Positions 1-11,285 of a stretch of 64,000 nucleotides of DNA are shown in pieces. The stretch's first letter is position 1. Each line of letters opens with the position of its first letter. The notes beneath the pieces were generated by a model. The model was not told the DNA's origin. It was given only the letters and a program-made list of their open reading frames with translations, and did not search any database. Location of the stretch: the NCBI RefSeq assembly GCF_030247185.1, contig NC_080570.1, forward strand, positions 4,898,001 to 4,962,000, given 5' to 3'. Source of the stretch: Malaya genurostris. Its lineage: Eukaryota > Arthropoda > Insecta > Diptera > Culicidae. Made by a program: the position numbers and the translations under genes.

Positions 1-806
1 TTCTTCACTGACTACTGAATAGTATGTTTGCTACATGTGGAAGCTGGGTTGATCGCTCACTTGCCTGGCCGAGGGTGAACGGAGAGCGGCGATGCGTGTG
101 ATGGCGACGCAAACGCTTCACACATCCTGTACGATCGAGCAAACGAGCGCCTTACGATGATGTTGTAATAGCTGGAATGTTAATATAATAAGAAAAGAAA
201 CGAAGTAAGTACGCACGTCTGACTCGCACGACTCAGTCGGTCAGGCGTATTATTGTATCTTTACACCCCAATCGTTGCGAGCGCTCTTACTCGATCAAAC
301 GGGTAGGGGTTGATGCGGTAATTGCCCCATTCCATCGTGTCTCAGCGGTTACCAACGAGTGGCTCAAAGTGCGAAAGTCGAGAAACAAGAGACCCCGGTT
401 GATGCGCAAAGAGGTGTTGAGGAAAAAATGCTAACGCTGTTTTCTAACGGGACACTGGGATTTGCATGCACACTTGATGCTTCCGACATTTGCCCGTTCG
501 TTTAGGATTGTTTCTTCAGTGTTCGTTTTTTTATGGTTGGAAATAAAAACACATTCAAAGTGGGTTTGTCATTAAATCGATCCTATGCATTATTTATAAA
601 ATCTAAATACAGAAAAACAATGTTACACCAGCACTACGTTAAACCTAATATTTTCAACCGTAATTAAATGATAAGTCTAATCATGCACTCGTTCAAACTA
701 GCATTCGTAGATTCTCGATCACTAACACGCACGTTTCGTCTTTTTTTTTTTATTTGGAATAGATTTTTACTCTGGAAGGACATTCTTTCGAGTATCGCTC
801 GCACTC
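1..806. other. Spacer at window edge with GC-rich block
   Basis: No open gene is recognised. Bases 60-430 are richer in G+C than the surrounding DNA. A good donor-like site (GTAAGT) lies at 205-210, so this could be a non-coding first exon of a plus-strand transcript, but nothing else supports that. A minus-strand AATAAA (TTTATT on the plus strand, 749-754) lies about 50 bases beyond the ALG14 stop and is its probable polyadenylation signal. Confidence 0.35.
749..754 (-). terminator. Polyadenylation signal for ALG14
   Basis: TTTATT on the plus strand is AATAAA on the minus strand, about 53 bases past the ALG14 stop codon. Position and orientation fit; no cleavage-site evidence is available. 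Confidence 0.5.
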
Positions 807-1481
807 TCATTTCGACAAACGTCCGAAATACTCCACCTTCCTGCCGGCACCATTTCTGGCCAACCCAGGCCACTGTACAACGAACAGATCCGTTATCCAT
901 AGCAGTATTTTGCCGCTAAGCGAAAGGCTTTTGACACGACAGAAGCTCTCGACGAACACAATTTTACAGTTATTGTTAACGAAAAATAACTTGGCTAGAA
1001 AGGCCACCAGACAGATTGGTACGCACGTCCCAGGACCGTTGGTGAGTATTAGATCCGGACGTTTTCGTAGCACCACCGGAATACTGTTCAAGATTGCCGT
1101 CAGTGTGGTGAATATCGAACTGAAATAGTTTTGCTGGACATGACGGCTTCTTGTGATTGTAACAATCTCGTAATTCTGTTTCGCCATGTCGGGTTCCCGT
1201 CGGACCTCTACGTCAATTACCTTCACGACGCTCGTTTTATCAGCAGCGGCTATTACATATTGCCGGGGTGAATACTTTGTCAGATCTAGTTGTTGCGCTA
1301 TCTGCAACATTTCAGCCGTATGCCCTCCGGAACCCATCACGATCATCGTTTTGATTGGGCCTTTCCGCTTAGCTGTAATTGAGGTCACATCGCGTTTCGA
1401 ATTTTGCCTTATTACCACTAGAAGGTACAATAGTCGCAGCTTAACTAAACCCACGATAATTAGTACCAGCTGGATAAGCAT
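807..1481 (-). CDS. ALG14: ALG14-like UDP-GlcNAc transferase subunit
   Basis: This is a 224-residue, single-exon protein from ATG at 1481 to TGA at 807. ALG14 is the membrane subunit that recruits ALG13 to the cytosolic face of the ER. The pair adds the second GlcNAc to dolichol-PP-GlcNAc in N-glycan synthesis. What is seen: a hydrophobic N-terminal segment (about residues 2-23) as membrane anchor; the family G-loop GSGGHTAEM (about residues 50-58); NGPGT near residue 150; ESFCRVKSLSLSG near 180; and FVVQWP near 200. Length fits the family (about 200-240 aa). The start is the first ATG and it precedes the anchor directly. The frame is intact with no missing motif. A polyA signal on the minus strand lies at 749-754. 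Its upstream neighbour is transposon-rich spacer, so no shared regulation is visible. Confidence 0.93.
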   Translation of the reverse strand: MLIQLVLIIVGLVKLRLLYLLVVIRQNSKRDVTSITAKRKGPIKTMIVMGSGGHTAEMLQIAQQLDLTKYSPRQYVIAAADKTSVVKVIDVEVRREPDMAKQNYEIVTITRSRHVQQNYFSSIFTTLTAILNSIPVVLRKRPDLILTNGPGTCVPICLVAFLAKLFFVNNNCKIVFVESFCRVKSLSLSGKILLWITDLFVVQWPGLARNGAGRKVEYFGRLSK

Positions 1482-2142
1482 CTTCGTCCTCTGTCTCGTT
1501 TGTTATATACAGTTCCTTTAGATATGTTGTACTGAATATTCACTACTTGTCCACCTCATCACTTTTGTTTACATATACTTCTTCATCTTCTTACAGGTAC
1601 CCTGAACGTGTCAGAATATTTGCCCAGAGCGCGGAGTGATTTTGCAGTTTGACAGCGTAGCACCACACACCAGAAACAAGCCAACTTCTGCTCTCTTGCG
1701 TCACCGATTGATGAATGAAATTCCTTTGCGTCGCTTGACCGTCGTTTTTTTAACCACTTTGTGCCTGTTCAGTGATCAGATTATGCGAGAGATGTAGTAA
1801 TGATACTACCAGCACCTGCTCATGCAATACATGCTAGAGCATTGATACTTCTATGCTGAGATTCACACTCGGTCCAGTTGTGGTGGCAAATTACGCGCAG
1901 ATCTACTAAGGTTGAGCTAAATCTACATGGAACGAATGATTGGATGTTGATGACGAGAAAGAGAAACTAAGAGCGTGTACAGTGCAGATGACGCTGACGG
2001 TTTGGTTGACAGCACAACAGGACAACATACCCCATTGACACAACGCTGCGAAAATGATACACCAGGGGCGCATTTATGTATCGGTTTCGCATACACGGAG
2101 AAAAACTACTCAGGCTGTGGACCATCATGGCGAATTATTTCT
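1482..2142. other. Spacer upstream of ALG14
   Basis: Contains the presumed ALG14 promoter just right of 1481. No TATA box or recognisable gene is seen. The remainder to the hAT-type element is unremarkable AT-rich sequence. Confidence 0.3.
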
Positions 2143-2150
2143 ACTCTCAG

Positions 2151-2953
2151 CAGAGATGCCAGATATTTTCAGAGAAAATCTGTATTACCCTGTATAAAAA
2201 ATCTGTATTTATCTGTATTCACAAATAAAATGAAATTTCTAGAATAAAATGATGTTGAACGCTATCTCAACAGATTATGGTTATAGAATGAGAGTTTCTA
2301 TGAGTATTAATTTTTTATTTTCGTAGTTCACAAAAACAATTAAATTTCAATTCCATATACTTTTCTAGATTCAAAAGTTGATTTAATATGACAGTCAGGT
2401 CATACAATTCTCAGGCCGCAGACAGAATAAACACGAGAAGCTGAACCGAGCTGATGGATGGCATTAGCAGACCAAAAGAGGGAAGCATTCTTTCAGCAAG
2501 CCAAAGAGGCACTGTTAGAGTACAAGCGATAAATTTACTCAGCTTTCCCTCTGACAAGGTCCTTTCAATTTACTGTAAGAACATTACTCGCTTTGTTCAG
2601 TACCAAGTTTGGCTCCGCTTTCTCGTGCTCTACGGCCTTAGCCTAACAATAAAGCTTCAAATTGTAATCTAAATGTTTTTTTTATGTTGATCATCAAACA
2701 TATGCACACAAATTTTTACTTTAATTTGTGATTTGTCCGTTGTTTATTAAACTTTCATCTCGTCACTGCAATCAAATACTAAAAGATAGCTCAGACGAAA
2801 ACAGATTATTTTTTCTTCATTACTTCTTACGAAATCTGTATAAATCTGTATTAAATTTAGGGAATCTGTATAAAATCTGTATTCTGTATTAGATCTGTAT
2901 GAGGATGTGAAAATCTGTATAATACAGATAAATCTGTATAAATGGCATCTCTG
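2151..2953. mobile_element. hAT-type non-autonomous element, 803 bp
   Basis: The ends are an 11-bp perfect inverted repeat: CAGAGATGCCA at 2151-2161 and TGGCATCTCTG at 2943-2953. They are flanked by a perfect 8-bp direct duplication, ACTCTCAG, at 2143-2150 and 2954-2961. An 8-bp target duplication with a CAG(A/G)G-type terminus is the established hallmark of the hAT superfamily. Both subterminal regions are crowded with a TCTGTAT motif (about 2178-2225 and 2835-2940). This is the usual place for transposase-binding repeats, although here they are mostly direct. No transposase is encoded, so the element depends on one supplied from elsewhere. The intact duplication suggests recent insertion. 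Confidence 0.88.
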
Positions 2954-3369
2954 ACTCTCAGTTACAATTTGACAGTGTAGCAGTTATTTTGTCATTGTCA
3001 AAAACAATCCTGCTCGAAAGCATGGTTATTTTTTAAAGTTCGATGTTTTTTTCCGGACACTGAAAAAACATCTAGTAAACAAATTCTAATTTCAGATCTT
3101 TAATAATAATTTTTTCTGTGTAACGTCAAGATAAACGAAGTAAGTTTATCTCGAAGTTCGCTGTATTCCAGTTAGTATACCACTTGTTATCATTTTCAGT
3201 GCAAAATAAACCCAAATAATTTCCTATCCGTCAAACTTTGAAATTGACCACACAGTTTTAGTTTTAGTTGCATTCTACTACTCGATAAAAAGCAACTGCT
3301 CGACTGTCAAATTTAAATTAAAATTTAAAATAATTGGCGAGATGGTTCACAGTCTAAATGAACTAATAC

Positions 3370-3840
3370 TTATTTTCTGTGTACCTCGCAGTCGACGACC
3401 TCTCCCAAATTCTCTGTTGAGGCCATTCTTTTTTCTGGCATTCTTGCTAGATATCTTGTTTCAAAGAATCTTTTCGTTGATCGTGAACAGACAACCGAGG
3501 CATATTCGTGCATAGAGCACTCTAAGTCACAATACAGTGATTTCAAGCAATGTACATCATCGAATTCCTTTGTATTGCAGAAAATGAACCTTAGTAGCCT
3601 AGAAGCTTTGGAGATAGTAAACTCAATGTGCTCCCTAAAATTTAAATTAGAGCTCAGGAGAACATCAAGGTCCTTCACAGACGATGAACGTTCCAGAACA
3701 AAGTGTGAAATATTAGTCAAATTATTCAACTGCTCTTGTAGGAACTCCGTGTCAGCTGTGGATTCGATGATATGAAGTGAATTTGAAGTCATCGGCGAAC
3801 CATAGTTTTATACACTTGAACGCAAAATTTAGATCGTTGA
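3370..3840 (-). pseudogene. Non-LTR retrotransposon reverse-transcriptase relic
   Basis: On the minus strand the polymerase motif appears as WFADDFK (about 3785-3805). After a frameshift, about 140 codons follow (3792-3370). They contain the post-catalytic part of a LINE reverse transcriptase: a VKDLDVLLSSNLNFREHI block, then SKASRLLRFIF and CLKSLYCDLE. These match the palm/thumb of Jockey/CR1-like LINEs by recognition. Endonuclease, ORF1 and 3' end are absent. The frame is broken right after the FADD motif, so this is dead sequence. Confidence 0.75.
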
Positions 3841-4731
3841 TTCGAAATAGCTATATTAACGGTCTAAAGTAACTTCCTTAAGAAACTCAAGAGGTTACAG
3901 CTAATGGTAAGTTCAGTCTCCTATAGGCTTAAGGATAGATGAAACTGTCGCACGTGTAGTTTTTGACTATCGAAATCATAAAACAGTACGCTGAAATCAT
4001 ATAAAGTAATAATAACTAAAGTAAAAGTAACAAAAATATAAATCAGTTTTGTGTGCAGTCCTTCCTCAATAAAACTCGGTTCACTACAGACTAAACCAGT
4101 TGTTGTATGGTTGAGTAGATAAGTTAACAGGTTTGATAGCATAGCAGAAGACTTTTGATGGTAGGCTAGCAACCGACTCGGACGGCGACTTTGTGCCAGG
4201 GAGATGTTGACTAGAGATGGTCAAGTATGCAAATTCCTGAACCCGGTGAACGACAAAGGTTAAGCGTATTCCCCAACCGAAAAGAAATCAACAAATAACA
4301 CTTATTGGAGCTTTCTCAACAGTTTATTCAAAAGTTTCTAAGAAAAAAAAGGAGTTTACTCGACATACAAAAGCTACAGAATTCAACAATCTCGTCACAT
4401 TCGTATCGGTATTTAACGTACCACATATTTATCATGGTACAAATAACAAATCAAAATAAAGAATCAACATCAAAGAATAATAAAAACATTAAGTTAGATT
4501 ATCAACATACAAAATAGATGGTTTACTCGTCCGATTTACTAAATACTGCACTGCTGGCGGTATGTCAACTCGCAAGTCGGTCGAGTTTGTTGTAGTTTGT
4601 GCAGCGTACTGTACGCTATGCGTCTCCGAGTAGTTACTACGAATTCCACCAAATTCTCATTTCGCAACAGAATCTCGCGAATACTATCAACTCGTAACTG
4701 TAAACAGGAAAATGTATTAGATGAGAGCTTT
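3841..4731. other. AT-rich spacer, no gene seen
   Basis: No recognised element. This stretch would carry the 3' UTR of the F-box gene. TTTATT at 4323-4328 is one possible minus-strand polyA signal, but it lies about 400 bases beyond the stop. Confidence 0.3.
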
Positions 4732-5922
4732 TCAGTTCCATTTATCACCGTTCAGTCGGATTACCTCATCGGTTGTAATAAAAAGTTTCTCAATTTTCAA
4801 TTTTGGCCAGTCTGCGAATGCGAAATCAGCATGATGATAAGGGCCTTGTAGGCAAATCGACAGCTTCTTTAGTCGTTTCAATCGTTGAATATATCGGAAT
4901 GCTTGCTGACTTACGGTACTGTGTATGAAAGACAATGACAATTCCTCAAGTTGCGTACAACGTCTGGAGATTGCCCAAAGACACTGGTCATCGAACAGGT
5001 AATCGTTGACAATTTCAAGCTGTTTCAGTTTTGGAAAAGCGTGTCGCAATCCATAGTAGAATGAAACACCGGTTGTAACTCCTTGCACTGTAAGACTTTT
5101 TAGCTCAGGACTGTCCGCTAAAATCATAAAACCTGTTCCACAGACTTCTAACTCAACCAGATGTTCCATCTCTACACCTTCGTATAAAAGAACCTTAGTC
5201 CGGACATCCCAATGGCTTCTTATTTGTTTTATTATTAACTTTTGAAGTCCACAGCAATGTCGATAAACAAACGACAGAAAAACCTCCTCTATTCGACGAT
5301 ATTCCTGAATCGTTTCTTCAGGCTCAGGCTGTTTCAGTACATCCTCTTCCTTTGGCGTAGCTATAGGTCTCAAGCAACGGTCGTAGCTATCCACCTCCTG
5401 TTCCCATAACATCTGTTCATACTCTTCCAAACCCATTTCGAGTTCTTTCATTCGCTCGAAATGACGCTGAAAGTAAGTCGGATAGTTGCACTGATCGAGT
5501 GTAAGTTTCAGTTCGGTCAAATGCTGACCTAATCTACGCAGAGCAATAACAGCAACGAGGAACGAATGTTGCCCATAGATCACAACATCTGCCTTGCGAT
5601 ACTTTCGTTCCGATCGGCTTAGATAGTACTCGTATTCGAGACATAAATCTTCGTTCTTTTTGGGGCAAACTTTAAGGGTAAACGAGTCAAGTAAGGAGCT
5701 TAAATTAATCAATACACACCAACGACGACAAACCAGCGTAGCCGGCAAAACAGCATAGCGTGGAAGACGACGGAATATCTCCAAAAGGATCTGCAATAGA
5801 GTGAACAGTTTAATCTGTTTACAAAACAGAATATTTATCAGTTAACTTACACTGTCTGGAAACTGGTCAATGTTGGTATCATTCGGATATATTTTCCGTT
5901 GGGCACGCGTTCTTTTCAACAT
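4732..5922 (-). CDS. F-box protein with leucine-rich-repeat-like tail
   Basis: Two coding exons are inferred. Exon 1 is 5922-5851 (ATG at 5922, 24 codons). It ends at a GTAAGT donor, and a 60-nt intron (5850-5791) follows with a TTGCAG acceptor. Exon 2 is 5790-4732 and ends in TGA. The product is 376 aa. Across the junction the protein reads FPDS-ILLEIFRRLP, then LPATLVCRRW (about residues 21-48). This is a canonical F-box, which binds Skp1 in SCF ubiquitin ligases. The rest has spaced L-x-x-L units such as LTELKLTL, LVELEVCG, LKSLTVQG, LKQLEIV and LEELSLS. These resemble the leucine-rich repeats of FBXL proteins and probably bind substrate. The true start is exon 1: exon 2 alone lacks the first half of the F-box and an in-frame ATG. 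The specific orthologue is not recognised. Confidence 0.88.
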
Positions 5923-6876
5923 TTCTAGCAAACAAATCTTTTTAGTGTCCATCGATCATGGTACTGTTGCTGCTTATGTTTTATGTGTTATACAAATAGT
6001 TAACAATACATTACTTTTAGCAAATAAAAACGATCTATCTATAAAGCATACTATTTTTACCGTGGAATTAAAATCTAATTTAATTTTATATCCACTGTAT
6101 GAGAAAGTAAAAATTTTGCACTTTTTCGGTGTTTGTGATTCACTTTTGAGTTATGCTTGTGTATTTTATGGTGGATTAATATTTGGTTGAATTTTACTGC
6201 TAATATTTCGCATTCGATGAAAGTTCGGAGAACACTCAGAATTAAGAAAATGATCGATAGCTATTTGATTAAGCAGTATTCCGTTGAACAACTTCATCCG
6301 AAAAATAATGCCACCATCCTATAACCAAACAAGGGAGTACGTTCAATGCTAACAGGTCTACTGTACCGATGCCATACACGACACTTCTGCGCATTGGACG
6401 CACTCGAACAAGAGGCACGCGCTGTCATTTTTTTCCAATAAGAATTTGACTGACTGCCCTGTCGCCTTGGCAACCAAAGGTGAAAAACGAAAAACAAAAT
6501 AAAGAGGCCTACTTGCTGGCAGTGCATCAGCTAAATTTTCCTGTAGAATTGTATGTATTTCTTCCGATTTTTTTCGCATTTAGTTCAAAAACTGCATAGT
6601 AGTGTATTCAAGCAATGCAATTTGGAATCTATCAGTCAGAAGTGCAATGAAACTCTTTCCGGTTTGGGTGAATAATCACTTCGAAGATTGTTCCTTGTGT
6701 TCTGTTGTGCAACAATAAGTTGGGCTGAAATCTGTTCCGCCGCTTCGTGTGCAATTTTTTTCGGGAATAAATTCGGCTGGTTTTCCGATGTGAGTGATTC
6801 GAGAGGTAATTAGCAAAAGTGCAAAACGAATGGGCAATCTGATGTCGAATACGAGAGCAAAATACAGACGAGTGAC
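5923..6876. other. Spacer between F-box gene and a possible plus exon
   Basis: Divergent promoter region: F-box is transcribed leftward and a candidate plus-strand exon lies to the right. 6340-6480 is more GC-rich and contains the X-box motif listed separately. No other gene is seen. Confidence 0.4.
6461..6474. promoter_or_regulatory. X-box (RFX binding site) motif
   Basis: GTCGCCTTGGCAAC fits the RFX X-box consensus GTNRCC-N(0-3)-RGYAAC at every defined position, with a 2-nt spacer. It lies 539 bp upstream of the F-box ATG and about 400 bp upstream of a possible plus-strand exon that may feed the RFX gene. By base-count arithmetic about 0.5 such matches are expected by chance in 64 kb, so sequence alone does not prove function. 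Confidence 0.45.
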
Positions 6877-6927
6877 ATGGAGCCGTTTCCTGACGTCCAG
6901 CAACGGAATACAAGTCAACTAAAAAGT
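6877..6927 (+). other. Possible first coding or leader exon
   Basis: An ATG with 17 open codons (starting MEPFPDVQQRN) runs straight into a consensus donor, AGT|GTAAGT, at 6927/6928. It could be an alternative first exon of the RFX gene or of another plus-strand transcript. If spliced to the strong acceptor at 16528 it would stop within 12 codons, giving only an upstream ORF. No domain is recognised. This is a splice-signal argument only. Confidence 0.25.
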
Positions 6928-9836
6928 GTAAGTCTATTTAAAAAATATTACAAACTCGTTGCTTTCTACAAGCTGGTACAAACCAGAACCGATTTTTTTT
7001 GGTAAAATCAATTATTAAATAAGAAGCCCTATTATAGCGTAATAGTCTGAATAATTGATTTCATGCAAATGCAAATATGGTTTGTTTTTGTAATTATCAG
7101 TTTGCAATTTGTTATTCGGTAAACAACTGCTGATAGGAATGTTATTTGAATTATTGTGTTATTGAATTCGCTAAAATTTATCATTTTCAATAGTCCGAAT
7201 GTGATATCGACATCGAAGAAACAATGAATTTATATAAATTTAAATAATTGGCAAGCTGGGTAAACCTTTTTGCGTAGGGGGGAAAATCTTCAAATGAAAG
7301 ATGCGGCATCTGAAATTTTTTGACAAACTCGTTTGAAAAAACTTTTTTGGCATAACGGTCAGCGTTTTTTTGTCTTCTCATTTGATTGAAATATATTGAA
7401 TCTAGAAGTTTCCAGCTTTTTCTAAAAGATGGCGTCAACAAACATTTATTGAGCAGGAATGTCATTTGTCACATTTAGATCTTGGAAAACAGTCCGCATG
7501 ATTATATTTGTGCATTTTTTATTGGGTGTTGCGCTGCAAGAGGATCCTGATGCGAGAAGAATGCGCGGCAATCAGTGTTGGGAACAATCAAAATTTCGAA
7601 AATCGCGACTGAAAAAAAAGTTTACTAGTAAACATTCTCCTCGATGATATTAAAGAAAAAAGTTCGCACATTGAATGTATCTGAGAAAGGGATTTTAATA
7701 GCCTTTTAGGGCAACTTTTACATAGGGGTAGGGGGAGGGAAGCGCCCCGGGCTCACGGTCTTAGGGGGTTTCGCACAGGACCAACCAGGGCTCACGAAAA
7801 AATTTTACCCCCGGGCCCATTAATACGTAAAACCGGCGCAGTAGTGTTATATCTCAACCTTTTACAGAATACAAATTCGCGCATGAACAAAAACTTAACC
7901 GTTATAATCAATTTTTTAAAATATGGAAAACATACTGTTGTTCATATTGATCACCCTACGTGCATCAAAAATATCGCAGTCATTATTTATCAGTTGCGAA
8001 TTTATTCAGCAGATATTTTTTTATTGATGAAAATCTCAGCAACTAATTTTTTCACACTGCGTCCCGCATCACAAAAACCCATTTTCCTGCGCCCAAAACA
8101 TTGAGGTTCATCCAAATAGTTATAAATTGGCTTCCGTACAGAGCGGTTTTAGTGGTACGGAAAGAAAATATTTTTACATCGTATTCGCATTATTCACTGG
8201 TAAACAAATGTCGATTTATTTAGTCTTTGCAATGACTGAGCAGAAAATAAACAGACATACGCTCATCAGTCTACAAAATATTTCACGCGATGATGAAGTA
8301 TTTCCAGATATATACTTTTTTAGGGGTGTCCAGATTTTGTCGCGAACATGCCATAGTCGTATATAATTCTGCATTTTCGCCGATGAGCGACCTATACGAC
8401 TAAAGCCGGGGAAAAATATTCGATATAACAATATAATTCCCCATTTTATGTTTTTCTCTCAGGGGTTGGTTATTTTGCATCTTATTCCATAGTTACATCG
8501 CTAACTTGGAGTGAAACATAAACCTCATACCCGTCTACTTATCTACTCCGCGACATCTATGAAAGAGTTTGATGAGTGGTCGCCCTTCCGTCAAGTAGGT
8601 GATCCATAAACATGTCTTATCCTTTATCCGACAATGATGAATATTATTCTCTTGAGATGCAGAATCTGAATTGGAACGATATCAATCCCTTGATACTATT
8701 CCCTAAGTCACTCTCATTCGTCAATCAGCAGGATAAATGATGACTTTTTCAAATTCATTCATTTGACACGGCTCAAAATTTTTAAAGCTAAACCGAACCT
8801 GTTATTTTATATATCTTGAGTATAAGAATATCACTTCCATGTTTTTATGTCGGAGAAGCAGTATTTTTACTATCCAGTGATGCTTGGGAGTTATATTATT
8901 ATTTCCTTGCAAAAAACGCCAAAACGTAGCAACATAACTAGCAAAACGATTGTTGACCTATGAGTGTCTCATACATTATTTTTCAAAAAATGATAAACAA
9001 GAAAACTACAGAAATTTAATTTGTTGAGTGAAAATAGATTTTTGCTGAACAAATTAAAAAAAGGCGATTGAAATGAAACTCATTACTACAATTTACGCAT
9101 CGTAAATATTCAAAACGAAACATGAGATAATATTAGTATGGTAGGATAGTGGTTTTGAATATATTAGGTCTAAATTATCTTAATTGTTATCAAAAACTAA
9201 ACATTTTACCTGTTCTGAACAAAGGTAGTATGTTGCTATGTTTTGGCGTTGAACAGTTATATGACTTTTTCGATTTTTCGTAAGGCAATTTGAACACTAA
9301 TTCAAATAAGTTAAAGAAATAACATCCTCCCAAATTTCTCTTCAAACTTTCCTTATCTAATGACCTTTTAGAAATCGTATGAAATTGATCTTTATCGAAA
9401 TGGCATCTGTTGAATGTTTCTATTAGACTAGGTTTTGACGAAAAACAAATATTACTTTTGAATGGTAGCTTATATTAAAATGCTTTGTTGAGCAAAATTG
9501 TGCGCAATAATTTGCTTGACAAATCTTCGGAAGACGATTTTCTCGTAAAACTGTTCACAAAAAAGTTAAAGCAAAAAAATGATTTTTTCATAGTCACTCT
9601 ACTTTTACTCCGAAAAAATGATGCAACTCAATCAAATGAAGAGGTTGGAAGATGACTTTTTCAGAAAATTTGCAAAAAATAATATTTCCTACAACTTTGC
9701 GGTGAAGTGCAATAATTTTTAAATTCAATTATGAAAATTAGAATTTATATTTAAATCCAAACATGGACCTCTCTAATGATCTTTTACATCGAAAGTCGCG
9801 CTCTTGTGAAGTCACCAATTACAGAAAAAAATATAT
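6928..9836. other. AT-rich spacer, no gene seen
   Basis: Mostly low-GC sequence. A short GC block at about 7735-7840 contains runs such as CCCCGGGC and is unexplained. No element ends or coding blocks could be identified. Confidence 0.3.
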
Positions 9837-9956
9837 TTAACCCATTATGTCCTAGCGTATGATATTTTTTTATTCAATATTATAATATAATTTTAAAGCA
9901 CACTGCTTAAGCTCTAAGATGCCAAGGGTATTTACTAATCTTAATAACGACTAACT

Positions 9957-10196
9957 TTAAACTAGAATAGTATCATTATGTAATGTAGTATCGGGGTAGC
10001 GGATTCTCGAAAATTCAGCTTTCAGCTGGCGATCGGCAGTGGCCGGTGAATTGAATATTGCATGAGGGTCTTCCATATGGCGTTGGTGAATATCCATGTT
10101 GACTGCATCCTTCAGTCCGTGTGGGACCGCGAATAGCGTATGATATATCATACGTAGAAATCCATTTTTCAAAAAATGTTTACTGTGGAACTGCAC
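9957..10196 (-). other. Coding-like segment inside the TTAA element
   Basis: A minus-strand open stretch, especially about 9990-10135, is clearly richer in G+C than the rest of the element. It translates to a non-repetitive, mixed-charge peptide (for example RHMEDPHAIFNSPATADRQ). It is not recognised as a transposase. It may be a captured piece of host exon or chance. Confidence 0.25.
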
Positions 10197-10437
10197 TACC
10201 CAACAACTTCACGACAGCAAAAACAGATAAACTACACTACGCAACTTTTTCGTGTGTTAAATCTGTTGTTTGTTTTTCAAAATTTTATTGTATTTTGATC
10301 CTTGATCTTTGACCTACTGACGACTAGAAATGACTGTGCAAAAGCACGTTATATATTGTTTGTATTTTTAGGTCAAATTATGCGCTAATACTTATATCTC
10401 GTGACAAAACATTTGCAGAAGCTTTAAAAAGGTTATA

Positions 10438-11047
10438 CCCGATCAGATGGTAATAACAGAAGTATAACAACTGGAGTAATTTATTTCAGAAATATTTTGT
10501 AACAAATTTTGAAATATTTTTGGCTGGTAAGCTGTTAAAATAACAAAAAAGACTCTAGCGGAAACAAAATCGTAACAGATTTTGAAACGTTCGTAACACA
10601 ATTATTATTGAATTTGATATAACTACAGAAGTTCGAAAGCAGAAATTTATAACAATAGTTGTAATGAATTAGATAGCAAATTTAACACAGAAAAACTATA
10701 TCACATCTAACTTTTAGCATCGTTTCAATCCAAAATTGTTTAATGATTTTTTTTATTAAATGAATAATTTATTTAGTGATCTGGTTTCTTCTTTGAGTTC
10801 TTTGAAATTCTGATCATTATATTTCGATATGAAGCAGCGGAAGAACTTATTTTTTCAAGGAATGTACTTTTTCATGAGTTTTGCAAATGGAAATAAAACA
10901 TCTGATAACCTGATTGTTATTATATAGTTATAAGTTTTAACTTTCAACTGTTTTTATTTGTTAAATATTTCAAAATAACACAAATTGTTATACATATCAA
11001 CTGTTGTTATACTTGTGTTCTGATTTTGTTATGTACATCTGATCGGG
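10438..11047. mobile_element. Nested TA-flanked MITE, 610 bp
   Basis: CCCGATCAGATG at 10438-10449 and CATCTGATCGGG at 11036-11047 are perfect inverted ends. They sit between TA dinucleotides (10436-10437 and 11048-11049). Similarity between the two arms continues imperfectly inward, with the TATAACAACTG-type block appearing near both ends. TA duplication points to Tc1/mariner-type mobilisation. No coding capacity is seen. The element lies wholly within the TTAA element and so inserted later. Confidence 0.8.
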
Positions 11048-11285
11048 TATCTATAAAAAACCCAAATAGTGTGTAAAATAATGTAAAATTTGATGCTAAC
11101 ATTTGTGTATATATCATACGGTGGAATAATTTCGTTTAAAAAAGATTTCTAACAGTTCTGATATCAGTTCATTTGATTCAAATTTTAAAACCCCCGGGTT
11201 ATAATGGGTTAATAGCGAAAATATTTTTGTCTCGCTAATTTCTCGTTTCGGACTACTGTACATTGGTATGGTTTAGGCAGTTTCA

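Larger units (their letters stand above)
9841..11208. mobile_element. piggyBac-type (TTAA) non-autonomous element
   Basis: CCCATTAT at 9841-9848 and ATAATGGG at 11201-11208 are perfect inverted ends. Both are flanked by TTAA (9837-9840 and 11209-11212). TTAA targets with CCC...GGG termini are diagnostic of piggyBac-type transposition. GTATGATAT motifs recur subterminally (9857-9866, 10137-10152 as a palindrome, 11106-11116). A second element (10438-11047) is nested inside, so the original length was about 756 bp. No transposase is encoded. Confidence 0.8.

Noticed and set aside
5791..5796. Start of the F-box protein at a TTG next to exon 2
   Set aside because: It lies in the intron; splicing to an upstream ATG exon restores the first half of the F-box.
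7187..7465. 92-residue minus-strand open frame
   Set aside because: Protein-like in places but no start or splice context and no recognised family; probably a repeat remnant or chance.
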